Shown piece by piece: positions 8,682-15,787 of a stretch of DNA of 22,599 bases. Position 1 is the first letter of the stretch, and every line of letters begins with the position of its first letter. The notes beneath the pieces were generated by a model. That model did no database searches. It was given only the letters and a program-made list of their open reading frames with translations, and was not told where the DNA came from. The translations under genes and the position numbers were made by a program. Where the stretch lies: contig JAHFAP010000019.1 of NCBI GenBank assembly GCA_023250495.1, forward strand, positions 1 to 22,599, in the 5' to 3' direction. Source of the DNA: Deltaproteobacteria bacterium (GTDB lineage Bacteria; Desulfobacterota; Binatia; UBA9968).

Positions 8682-9495
8682 GAGCAATTAACAATATTTT
8701 TCTTAACCTCCTTTCCAGGTCAGGGGCTATCCCAGACTCGATACAAAAGTCGTGGAAGCTGGTCTGAATTTTCTCCCAGCCTATTTGTAAAAGCCGTGAG
8801 ATTACTCTGAGCTTGATTGACACATCTTTTTCCAAAAACATCGACTTGCTTTGAGTCCGCAATGAGACATTGACAAGCGAATACTTCATTTGACTTTTAA
8901 GGACGTAATAGGAGCACTGAAGATCCCAAGAATAACCTTCTAAGATCCATTGGCAGCAAAGAAGCTTCTGGATCGCTGCAAAGGACAACCAACGGAGCCC
9001 CGTCTGAAGCTGTATAATTTCATTTTTCCCTAATGTCTTTAGGACAAGCCAGTCTGTAAATTGTTCCTCATATACCCTTAAATCACTGGTCGCAGCATTT
9101 GCCAAAAGAGGCCCCTGCTTCTGTGATAACACAGCGTCCAGGTTTTTTTTAAGGCCTTCATTCGCGACCCTTGCAACGTCAATGGGATCGAAGGCACCAT
9201 CAGCGTCTACGATAATAACGCCATCAACTCGAAGGCAGGAGGAATAAGTAAGAAGGCTTTGGCGAGCAATGGAAAAGTTTGTCTTGTGCTTAGAGTAAAT
9301 AAGATGGTCGACAGCCTTGGACAATCGGTCAAGACTATCAGTATCTTTTGTAGTGGTTAAACAAAAAACCGTATCCATTTTTACTGGCACTACTTTTTTA
9401 AGCAGTGTTTGAATCTCATGAAGGTACGCGGTCAACTCCGGCTCAGGAATCCCTAATCCCATCGAACATAATGCTATCTTTTGCTCCGATGGCAT
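8674..9495 (-). CDS. Putative glycosyltransferase-A-fold (GT2-like) protein
   Basis: The 273-residue product is remote from well-known families. An N-terminal Rossmann-like part leads to 'VDGVIIVDADGAFDPIDVARV' around 90-110. The DADGAFDP motif (Asp97, Asp99) sits where a GT-A enzyme holds its metal-binding DxD. Further on, 'LQTGLRWLSFAAIQKLL' (163-179) and 'YSWDLQCSYYVL' resemble the acceptor region of polyprenol-phosphate-type GT2 enzymes, where (S/T)G-R-x-F and an acidic residue are usual. No transmembrane helix is evident. The ATG has a good site (GGAAGG) that overlaps the galE stop, with two bases between the genes, so it belongs to the sugar operon. It could instead be a nucleotidyltransferase-fold protein or a degenerate enzyme. 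Base composition is AT-rich compared with uxs and ugd. Confidence 0.6.
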   Translation of the reverse strand: MPSEQKIALCSMGLGIPEPELTAYLHEIQTLLKKVVPVKMDTVFCLTTTKDTDSLDRLSKAVDHLIYSKHKTNFSIARQSLLTYSSCLRVDGVIIVDADGAFDPIDVARVANEGLKKNLDAVLSQKQGPLLANAATSDLRVYEEQFTDWLVLKTLGKNEIIQLQTGLRWLSFAAIQKLLCCQWILEGYSWDLQCSYYVLKSQMKYSLVNVSLRTQSKSMFLEKDVSIKLRVISRLLQIGWEKIQTSFHDFCIESGIAPDLERRLRKILLIAHE

Positions 9496-9497
9496 CG

Positions 9498-10469
9498 CTA
9501 CCTTCCTTTCCTATGCCACGCCCAAGCGGTCTCAAGAATGGAAGTCAGCGAAGAAAAGCGCGGCTCCCAACCGAGCTCTCTTCGGGCCTTCTCCGAGCTG
9601 CTTATCAGGACAGGAGGGTCACCCTGGCGCCTTTCGCAGATCTTTGTAGAAATCTTTCTCCCTGTAACCCGGCGGGCCTCTTCAATCACCTCGTTAACAG
9701 AGTATCCCCGTTCCGTGCCCAGGTTAAAGATTCCACTCGCCTCATTTTTTGTCGCCCACTCCAAGGCGAGCCAGTGGGCTAAGGCTAGGTCACTTACGTG
9801 GATGTAGTCTCGGATACACGTCCCATCTTTTGTGGGATAGTCCGTTCCATAGATCTCCAAATGGTCCTGTTGACCCAAAGCCGTCTGCAGAGTTCTTGGA
9901 ATCAGATGCGTCTCAGGTTCGTGATCCTCTCCGAGTTCTCCTTCCGGATCTGCGCCCGCGGCATTAAAATACCTGAGGTTAACAAAGTTCAGCCCATAAG
10001 CGCGACGGTAATCAGCAAGAATGCGCTCGACGATAAGCTTTGTCATCCCGTAAGTGTTCACTGGCTCCAAAGGATGGTCTTCAGTGATTGGGACTTCCTT
10101 GGGAAAACCGTAGACAGCGCAGGTTGAGGAGAGGATAAGAAACCTGACTTCATGCTCAAGCATCGCTCTCAAAAGGTTAAGGGAATTTTTGACGTTGTTT
10201 TCATAATACATTCTTGGATCGTCCATAGATTCTCCAACGTAGGCAAAGGCGGCGAAATGGACAACTGCATCTACTTTATGGCTAGAAAAGCACTGCCGTA
10301 ACCTCTCTTCATCAGCCAAGTCTCCCTGAACCAATTGTTTTCCTTTTACAGCCCAGCGGTGTCCCCGAGAGAAGTTATCGTAGACGAGGACGCTGTATCC
10401 TTTCCTCTCCAGCTCCTTAACCGTATGAGCGCCTACATAACCGGCGCCGCCTGTAACGAGAACTTTCAC
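9498..10469 (-). CDS. galE: UDP-glucose 4-epimerase
   Basis: This extended short-chain dehydrogenase interconverts UDP-glucose and UDP-galactose. The 323-residue product has the NAD-binding GGAGYVG (7-13), the epimerase signature HFAAFAYVGES (71-81), SST near 114-116 and the catalytic pair Tyr140 and Lys144 in YGMTK. 'LRYFNAAGADPEG' follows, as in true GalE. The start is GTG at 10469, overlapping the uxs stop in a GTGA arrangement, with GGAAG seven bases upstream. It is the fourth gene of the sugar-nucleotide operon and can feed UDP-glucose to Ugd or make UDP-galactose. Its composition is somewhat lower in GC than uxs and ugd. Confidence 0.95.
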   Translation of the reverse strand: MKVLVTGGAGYVGAHTVKELERKGYSVLVYDNFSRGHRWAVKGKQLVQGDLADEERLRQCFSSHKVDAVVHFAAFAYVGESMDDPRMYYENNVKNSLNLLRAMLEHEVRFLILSSTCAVYGFPKEVPITEDHPLEPVNTYGMTKLIVERILADYRRAYGLNFVNLRYFNAAGADPEGELGEDHEPETHLIPRTLQTALGQQDHLEIYGTDYPTKDGTCIRDYIHVSDLALAHWLALEWATKNEASGIFNLGTERGYSVNEVIEEARRVTGRKISTKICERRQGDPPVLISSSEKARRELGWEPRFSSLTSILETAWAWHRKGR

Positions 10470-11410
10470 TGCGCTGCTTCCAGTTTGCTGCGAAAATATT
10501 CAATGGTTGCTTGAAGGCCTTCCTCCAGCGGGACGAGCGGTTCCCAACCGAGCAGCTCTCGCGCCTTGGAGATGTCCGGCTGGCGGACCTGAGGATCGTC
10601 TTGCGGCAAGGGGTGAAACTCTATCGAACTCGAAGAGCCCGTGAGCTCGATGATCTTTTTGGCAAAGTCCAGGACCGTCATCTCGTAAGGATTTCCCATA
10701 TTCACCGGCAGGTGGTAATCCGCTTCCAGCAGCCGATGTATCCCCCGCACCAAATCGTCGATGTAGCAGAAACTCCGCGTCTGCGTCCCCTTTCCATAAG
10801 CCGTGAGCGCTTCGCCCTTAAGCGCCTGCGTGATGAAGTTCGGCACCACGCGCCCGTCCCGCATCCTCATGCGCGGGCCATAGGTGTTAAAGATCCGCAC
10901 GATGCGAGTGTTCAGCCCGTGATAGCGATGGTAGGCCATGGTCATCGCCTCGGCGAAGCGCTTCGCCTCATCGTAGACCCCCCGCGGGCCGATCGGGTTC
11001 ACGTTTCCCCAGTAGTCTTCCCTCTGGGGTCTGACCAGAGGATCGCCGTACACCTCGGAAGTTGAGGCGAGAAAAAAGATCGCCTCTTTAGCCTTGGCCA
11101 AGCCCAGCGCATTATGGGTCCCCAAAGAGCCCACCTTGAGGGTCTGAATCGGCATCTCCATGTAGTCCACGGGACTCGCCGGCGAGGCGAAATGCAACAC
11201 CATGTCGAGCGGCCCGTCGACCTGGATAAAGCGAGTGACATCCTGATCGACCATGGCAAAACGGCTGTTCGACGAGAACGCAGCGATGTTCTCGCGGCTG
11301 CCCGTCGAGACGTTGTCCACACACACGACCTGATCCCCGCGCTTGAGGAAACTCTCGCACAGATGGGAACCGATGAACCCGGCGCCGCCGGTGATCAGGA
11401 TCCTAGCCAT
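10466..11410 (-). CDS. uxs: UDP-glucuronate decarboxylase (UDP-xylose synthase)
   Basis: The enzyme oxidises and decarboxylates UDP-glucuronic acid to UDP-xylose using bound NAD. The 314-residue product has GGAGFIG (8-14), the family hallmark HFASPASP (73-80), TSEVYGDP with the likely catalytic Glu119, and GPRGVYDEAKR with Tyr146 and Lys150. 'NTYGPRMRMRDGRVVPNFI' follows, also typical. The ATG at 11410 overlaps the ugd stop by eight bases and has AGGA just upstream. Directly after ugd, it completes UDP-glucose to UDP-glucuronate to UDP-xylose. A dTDP-glucose dehydratase is the nearest alternative, but the signature motifs favour UXS. Confidence 0.93.
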   Translation of the reverse strand: MARILITGGAGFIGSHLCESFLKRGDQVVCVDNVSTGSRENIAAFSSNSRFAMVDQDVTRFIQVDGPLDMVLHFASPASPVDYMEMPIQTLKVGSLGTHNALGLAKAKEAIFFLASTSEVYGDPLVRPQREDYWGNVNPIGPRGVYDEAKRFAEAMTMAYHRYHGLNTRIVRIFNTYGPRMRMRDGRVVPNFITQALKGEALTAYGKGTQTRSFCYIDDLVRGIHRLLEADYHLPVNMGNPYEMTVLDFAKKIIELTGSSSSIEFHPLPQDDPQVRQPDISKARELLGWEPLVPLEEGLQATIEYFRSKLEAAQ

Positions 11411-12707
11411 CTTTCCTGCCGATGGAGAAATAGGCGAAACCCAGCTTCCTCAGCTCCGCCGGATCATAGATGTTGCGCCCGTCAAAGATCACGGGCTGCT
11501 TGAGAAGCTCCTTGATCGTCTGAAAATTCGGCCGTCGAAACTCATTCCATTCCGTGATGATGAGGAGCGCGTCGGCGCCCTTCAATGCATCGTAGTTGCG
11601 CCGATAATAACGGATGCGGTCGCCGAAGATCTTCTTCGCCTCATCCATCGCCTCGGGATCATGGGCTTGAATAACCACCCCAGCCTTCAGCAGCGACTCA
11701 ATGACCACAATCGATGGCGCGTCGCGCATGTCATCCGTGCGCGGCTTGAAGGAAAGTCCCCAGATGGCGAAGGTCCGGCCCGAGAGATCCGGCCCGAAAT
11801 GACGCTTGATTTTCTCTACCAAGAGACTCTTTTGGCGCTCGTTGACCTTCTCCACTGCGCTTAGAAGCGGAAGCTCAAGCCCCGGCTCCCCCATGCCGAT
11901 CATCGCGCGGATGTCTTTGGGGAAACAGGAGCCGCCGTATCCCACACCAGGAAAGATGAAGTGCGGGCCGATGCGGCGGTCCATCCCGATGGCCCGGCGC
12001 ACCTCGCTCACGTCCGCCCCCACCTTCTCGCACAAGTTAGAGACTTCATTGATGAAGGAGATCTTCGTGGCCAGCATCGCATTCGCCGCGTACTTGCTCA
12101 TCTCCGCGCTGCGCGAGTCCATGACCAGGATCGGATTTCCGGTGCGCACAAACGGCTCGTAGAGCTCCTTCAACTGCTCGATGGCAGCCGGATCTTCGCT
12201 CCCCAACACCACCCGGTCCGGCTTCATGAAATCATCCACCGCGGCCCCTTCCTTTAAAAACTCCGGATTGGAAACGACCGCGAAAGGATGCTTGGCGATC
12301 GCCGCGATGACGCTTCTGATCTGCTCGACGGTTCCCACCGGCGCGGTGCTTTTGTTGACCACGACTTTATAACCGTTCATCGCCTTTCCGACCGCTTTCG
12401 CCGTGGCCAGCAGCTGCTCAATATCGGCCCTTCCATCCGAGTCTTGCGGCGTGCCGACGGCGATAAAAATAATGGAGGCCTGACGCACCGCCCCCGCCAG
12501 ATCCGTGGTAAAGGAAAGCCTCTGCTCCTCCAGGTTGCGCTGCACCAGCTCCTCAAGCCCGGGCTCATAGATCGGCACCTTGCCGGCCTTCAACGCTGCA
12601 ATCTTCGCTTCGTCAATATCGACGCAGATCACGTCATTGCCGCTCTCCGCGAAGCAAGTGCCCGCGACCAATCCCACATATCCCGTGCCGATCATAGCCA
12701 GGTTCAT
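11403..12707 (-). CDS. ugd: UDP-glucose 6-dehydrogenase
   Basis: It oxidises UDP-glucose twice to UDP-glucuronate with NAD. The 434-residue product has an N-terminal Rossmann domain with GTGYVGL (7-13), the middle motif 'NPEFLKEGAAVDDF' (147-160) and the catalytic cysteine Cys261 in GYGGSCFPKD. The C-terminal Rossmann domain carries 'WGLSFKPRTDDMRDAPS'. The frame runs open far upstream into the glycosyltransferase gene, but ATG at 12707 gives the exact family N-terminus, overlaps the upstream stop as ATGA and is preceded by GAGGAAG. Translation is therefore coupled to the glycosyltransferase. Its product is the substrate of the next gene. Confidence 0.97.
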   Translation of the reverse strand: MNLAMIGTGYVGLVAGTCFAESGNDVICVDIDEAKIAALKAGKVPIYEPGLEELVQRNLEEQRLSFTTDLAGAVRQASIIFIAVGTPQDSDGRADIEQLLATAKAVGKAMNGYKVVVNKSTAPVGTVEQIRSVIAAIAKHPFAVVSNPEFLKEGAAVDDFMKPDRVVLGSEDPAAIEQLKELYEPFVRTGNPILVMDSRSAEMSKYAANAMLATKISFINEVSNLCEKVGADVSEVRRAIGMDRRIGPHFIFPGVGYGGSCFPKDIRAMIGMGEPGLELPLLSAVEKVNERQKSLLVEKIKRHFGPDLSGRTFAIWGLSFKPRTDDMRDAPSIVVIESLLKAGVVIQAHDPEAMDEAKKIFGDRIRYYRRNYDALKGADALLIITEWNEFRRPNFQTIKELLKQPVIFDGRNIYDPAELRKLGFAYFSIGRKDG

Positions 12708-13657
12708 ACTCTCTTCCTCTCGTCGAGAATCTCCTTGACGACGTAAATCGGTTTGTCCTGCGATTCGTGATAGGTCCGGGCCAGCATCTCTCCCAACAAC
12801 CCCATGGTGATGAATTGAAAGCCAATGACGATCAACAGGATCGAGAGCAAAAGCAGCGGCCGGCCGCCGATCGCCACCCGGTATAGGATCTTCTCCAGAG
12901 TGAGATAGACGGCGATAAGAAACCCGATCCCGCCGCTCATGAGACCGATCAATCCAAAGATGTGCAGCGGTCGCGTGGCATAGCTGAGCAGGAACTTGAC
13001 TGTCAGCAAGTCCAGAAGCACGGGGAAGATCCGGGCGATGCTGTACTTCGATTTTCCCCATCGCCGCGGCCGATGGTGGACCTTGATCTCAGTGATCTTC
13101 GCTCCGCGTTCGAAGGCGATCGCCGGGATGAAGCGATGCATTTCCCCGTATAGCCGCAGCTCTTTCGCGATGTCGCGGCGCATCGCCTTCAGCATGCAGC
13201 CATAATCATGCAGCGGGACCCGGGTGATCCAGGAGATCAGGCCGTTGGCTATCCGAGAGGGAAGGCGGCGGCTCCAGAAAGGGTCCATTCGAGGAAAACG
13301 CCAGCCGCTGACCAGGTCGAATCCTTCATCGAGCTTGCTGAGCAGCGCCGGGATATCTTTGGGGTCGTTCTGTCCGTCCCCATCCATGGCCAGAATAATG
13401 TCCCCCTGAGCGTAAGCGAGGCCGGCTGCGACCGCCGCGGTCTGGCCGAAGTTCCGTTTTAAGCAAAGCGCTTTCAGGCGAGGCTCCATTCTATAAAGGC
13501 GCCTCAGGATCGGATAGGTTCCGTCCGTGCTGCCGTCATCCACCACGATGATTTCAGAATTCCTTCCCAGGAGATCGAGCACCGAGCGTACCTCGTGGAT
13601 CAGCGGCTCCAGGCTCTCCTCTTCATTGTAAACCGGAATGATGACCGACAAATCCAC
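12704..13657 (-). CDS. Polyprenyl-phosphate glycosyltransferase, GT2 (ArnC/GtrB/DPM1-like)
   Basis: The 317-residue membrane enzyme probably moves a sugar from a UDP-sugar to undecaprenyl phosphate on the inner face of the cytoplasmic membrane. The GT-A domain begins 'LSVIIPVYNEE', has VVDDGSTDGT (38-47) and the metal-binding DGDGQND with Asp92 and Asp94. An 'HDYGCMLKAMRR' acceptor-loop segment follows, as in the ArnC/GtrB group. Two C-terminal transmembrane helices lie at roughly 232-256 and 268-292. The GTG start at 13657 has GAGGA four bases upstream. It is the first gene of the sugar operon, and its overlap with ugd suggests that the donor is one of the UDP-sugars made here. Which sugar is transferred cannot be read from the sequence. 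Confidence 0.9.
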   Translation of the reverse strand: MDLSVIIPVYNEEESLEPLIHEVRSVLDLLGRNSEIIVVDDGSTDGTYPILRRLYRMEPRLKALCLKRNFGQTAAVAAGLAYAQGDIILAMDGDGQNDPKDIPALLSKLDEGFDLVSGWRFPRMDPFWSRRLPSRIANGLISWITRVPLHDYGCMLKAMRRDIAKELRLYGEMHRFIPAIAFERGAKITEIKVHHRPRRWGKSKYSIARIFPVLLDLLTVKFLLSYATRPLHIFGLIGLMSGGIGFLIAVYLTLEKILYRVAIGGRPLLLLSILLIVIGFQFITMGLLGEMLARTYHESQDKPIYVVKEILDERKRV

Positions 13658-13672
13658 AAGTCCTCGCTTTGC

Positions 13673-13729
13673 GGCTTCGACTGAGCTCAGCCGAAGCCTC
13701 GGAATCTCTCCGCCAAAATACTGTGGCGG
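13673..13729. repeat. Two palindromes upstream of the sugar operon
   Basis: GGCTTCGACTGAGCTCAGCC with the next six bases (13673-13698) is a 26-base palindrome with one mismatched pair and shares its core with the repeats in lhr and at 19564. A second hairpin has arms CCGCCA (13710-13715) and TGGCGG (13724-13729). They lie in the 102-base gap between the pfkB-like stop and the GT2 start. I could not find a convincing promoter here. They might act as a transcription pause or RNA-processing site; a T-run terminator is absent. Confidence 0.6.
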
Positions 13730-13759
13730 ACAGATCTCACATCTGCAAGCGCGTTTGTC

Positions 13760-14665
13760 TTAGGTATGAAAATCCGTCAGCTCTACGAAGCGTTGATAGC
13801 GCTCCTCGATGTCAGCCAGTGAAAGCGAGCTCAACCGCTTCAGCCCAAAGTCTTCGACCGTGAAGGAGGCGACCACGCTGCCGTAGACGATCGCGCGCCT
13901 CAGCCCGCCCTGGCCGGAATCGCGCGAGCGCGCGAGCTGGCCGAGAAAACCGCCCGCGAAGGAGTCCCCCGCTCCGGTCGGGTCGAAGACCTCTTCCAAG
14001 GGATAGGCCGGAACGGCGAAAACCGAGGAATCCGAAAACTGTAGGACGCCGTATTCTCCCCGTTTGATCAGAACCGTCTTCGGACCCATCTTCAGGATCG
14101 AGCGGGCGGCGCGGACGATGTTATGGTCGCCGCTCAGCAGGCGCGCCTCGGAGTCGTTGATCACCAGCGTCTCGATTCGGGGCAACACCTTGCGCAGCGC
14201 CTCGACGCTCCCCTGGATCCAGTGATCCATGGTATCACACGCGACCAGCCGAAAACACCTGAGCTGACTCAACACCTCCAACTGCATCTCCGGGTCGATG
14301 TTTCCCAGAAAGACATACTCCGCGTCCCGGTAAGCCTCGGGCAACCGGGGCACAAAGCCCGTAAGCACATTGAGATGCAGCTCGAGGGTGTCGCGCACAT
14401 TGAGATCCTCATGGTATCGTCCCCGCCAGTGAAACGTTTCGCCCCTCTCTCTTTTCAGCCCCTGGAGGTCGATCCCGCGTTGGGTGAACAGGTCGATATA
14501 CTCCTGAGGAAAATCCTCCCCGACAACGCCGACGACCCGGACCGGGGCGAAGAAGCTCGCTGCCACGGCAAAGTAGGAGGCCGAGCCTCCGAGCACCCGC
14601 TCAGCCGAGCCGGAGGGAGTTTCGATCGAATCAAACGCCACCGTTCCAACTACCAAAATGCTCAT
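13760..14665 (-). CDS. PfkB-family sugar or nucleoside kinase
   Basis: This 301-residue ribokinase-like enzyme transfers phosphate from ATP to a hydroxyl of a sugar or nucleoside. It shows the N-terminal strand 'ILVVGTVAFDSIETP', the glycine pair region 'VLGGSASYFAVAASFFA' (24-40) and the ATP/anion-hole signature DPTGAGDSFAGGF (228-240) with catalytic base Asp234. The substrate is not readable. The gene lies downstream of mtnP, 164 bases away, so a role near purine or methylthioribose metabolism is possible, though it lacks the MtnK fold. The ATG at 14665 has only a weak ribosome binding site. The sugar operon follows after 102 bases. Confidence 0.88.
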   Translation of the reverse strand: MSILVVGTVAFDSIETPSGSAERVLGGSASYFAVAASFFAPVRVVGVVGEDFPQEYIDLFTQRGIDLQGLKRERGETFHWRGRYHEDLNVRDTLELHLNVLTGFVPRLPEAYRDAEYVFLGNIDPEMQLEVLSQLRCFRLVACDTMDHWIQGSVEALRKVLPRIETLVINDSEARLLSGDHNIVRAARSILKMGPKTVLIKRGEYGVLQFSDSSVFAVPAYPLEEVFDPTGAGDSFAGGFLGQLARSRDSGQGGLRRAIVYGSVVASFTVEDFGLKRLSSLSLADIEERYQRFVELTDFHT

Positions 14666-14695
14666 ATGGGTTTCGGACTTCGGGACCTACGTCTG

Positions 14696-14819
14696 TGTCA
14701 TTCTGAGCCCTTCGCTCTTTGTCATTCTGGGCGGAGCGAAGAATCTACTTTCCCGCTCAGGATAAACTCCGCGAAGAATCTGTTGGAGCGTGAGACCCTT
14801 CGCTACGCTCAGGGTGACA
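14696..14819. repeat. Cluster of palindromic intergenic repeats
   Basis: The 164-base gap between mtnP and the PfkB-like gene holds at least four pieces of one repeat family. They are a truncated TGTCATTCTGAGC (14696-14708), a full copy at 14720-14746 (TGTCATTCTGGGCGGAGCGA and following bases), a tail fragment at 14767-14782 (CTCCGCGAAGAATCTG), and an inverted ACCCTTCGCTACGCTCAGGG at 14795-14814 running on to 14819. The full copy matches the inner repeat at 5161-5187. No coding frame is supported here. Confidence 0.75.
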
Positions 14820-14829
14820 TCAGCACGTC

Positions 14830-15699
14830 TCACCTCACGTATTTCCCGATCAGCGGCGCCAGCTCGCGGCGCCTCCTAGCGGATATCTTGCGCCTGTCAG
14901 TGATGATGGCATCCTTCAAGGCGGTGGCGCAGCCGCACGATCTTCGTTCCGGCAAACGGCTTAGAACTCTCCGGATGACGCGCTGCGCCAGCTCCACGTT
15001 TTGCCTTAGAACCGTCAACACGCGCTCGATCTCCACATTACCTGCGGCCTGGTTCCAGCAATCGTAATCCGTGGCCAGCGCCAGCGTGGCGAAGCAGATC
15101 TCCGCCTCGCGCGCGAGCTTGGCCTCCTGGAGATTGGTCATCCCGATCACATCGGCGCCCCAACTGCGATAGAGACGGGATTCCGCGCGCGTGGAAAACT
15201 GCGGCCCCTCCATGCAGAGATACGTCCCCTTCGGATGGACCTCGGCCCCCTCGTCCCGAGCCGCGCCACACAACGCTTCAGAAAGGAACGGGCACAACGG
15301 GTCGGCCAAGCTTACGTGCGCGACTATCCCCTTGCCGAAAAAGGTGCTGGGCCGCTGCGTGGTGCGGTCGATGAACTGATCGGGAATGACCACATGGCCT
15401 GGGGCGATCTCTTCCTTGAGGCTCCCGACCGCGCTCACGGAGATGATTCGCTCCACACCAAGCTTCTTCATTCCGAAGATGTTCGCGCGGAAATTTACTT
15501 CCGTTGGAAGCCAGCGATGTCCCCTGCCGTGGCGCGGCAGAAATATCACTTCCGTTCCATCTAGCTTCCCCTTCACATAGACATCCGATGGCCGTCCAAA
15601 AGGCGTGCTCACCCCGACCTCGCGGATCTCTTCCAGCCCTTTCATCTGGTAGAGGCCGCTGCCGCCGATAACGCCGACGATCTTCCGCTCCGCCGCCAC
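14830..15699 (-). CDS. mtnP: S-methyl-5'-thioadenosine phosphorylase
   Basis: It splits methylthioadenosine with phosphate into adenine and methylthioribose 1-phosphate, salvaging by-products of polyamine and other S-adenosylmethionine pathways. The 289-residue product has IGGSGLY (11-17) for phosphate, RHGRGH (56-61), 'MEGPQFSTRAES' (163-174) and DYDCW with Asp211 and Asp213, the acidic pair typical of 6-aminopurine-specific MTA phosphorylases rather than guanosine/inosine enzymes. The start is GTG at 15699, set by a perfect AGGAGG four bases upstream that begins directly after the rlmN stop codon. No other methionine-salvage gene is visible in the window. Tail residues about 255-289 are basic and less conserved. 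Confidence 0.94.
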   Translation of the reverse strand: MAAERKIVGVIGGSGLYQMKGLEEIREVGVSTPFGRPSDVYVKGKLDGTEVIFLPRHGRGHRWLPTEVNFRANIFGMKKLGVERIISVSAVGSLKEEIAPGHVVIPDQFIDRTTQRPSTFFGKGIVAHVSLADPLCPFLSEALCGAARDEGAEVHPKGTYLCMEGPQFSTRAESRLYRSWGADVIGMTNLQEAKLAREAEICFATLALATDYDCWNQAAGNVEIERVLTVLRQNVELAQRVIRRVLSRLPERRSCGCATALKDAIITDRRKISARRRRELAPLIGKYVR

Positions 15700-15703
15700 T
15701 CAC

Positions 15704-15709
15704 CCTCCT
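15704..15709 (-). promoter_or_regulatory. Strong ribosome binding site of mtnP, abutting the rlmN stop
   Basis: AGGAGG on the minus strand follows the rlmN TAA (15710-15712, one base shared) and precedes GTG at 15699 by four bases. It decides the GTG start and suggests that ribosomes finishing rlmN reinitiate on mtnP. Confidence 0.75.
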
Positions 15710-15787
15710 TTAGTGAGGAGTGAGAAGTGAGGCGTGAGGAGGGTGAACGAATTTTAACTGCTCACTGCTCACTGTTTCACTGCTCAC
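15710..15787. repeat. GTGAG/CTCAC inverted repeat array encoding the RlmN tail
   Basis: The left half has several GTGAG units spaced seven bases apart (from 15713 to about 15740). The right half has CTCAC units at 15761, 15768 and 15783, with a TTCAC variant between them. The halves are complementary and can fold into a long hairpin. The whole array is inside the last codons of rlmN. Confidence 0.7.

Noticed and set aside
7767..9495. A known anti-phage defence module
   Set aside because: No nuclease, NTPase, cyclase or toxin motif is visible, and the pair is embedded in a sugar operon; defence would be speculation.
12708..13061. Open frame extending ugd upstream to 552 residues
   Set aside because: It runs opposite in frame to the GT2 gene; the ATG at 12707 gives the family N-terminus with a good ribosome binding site.
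14123..15067. Plus-strand open frame of 314 codons spanning the pfkB-like and mtnP genes
   Set aside because: It passes through two real antisense genes and the repeat cluster, and resembles no protein family.
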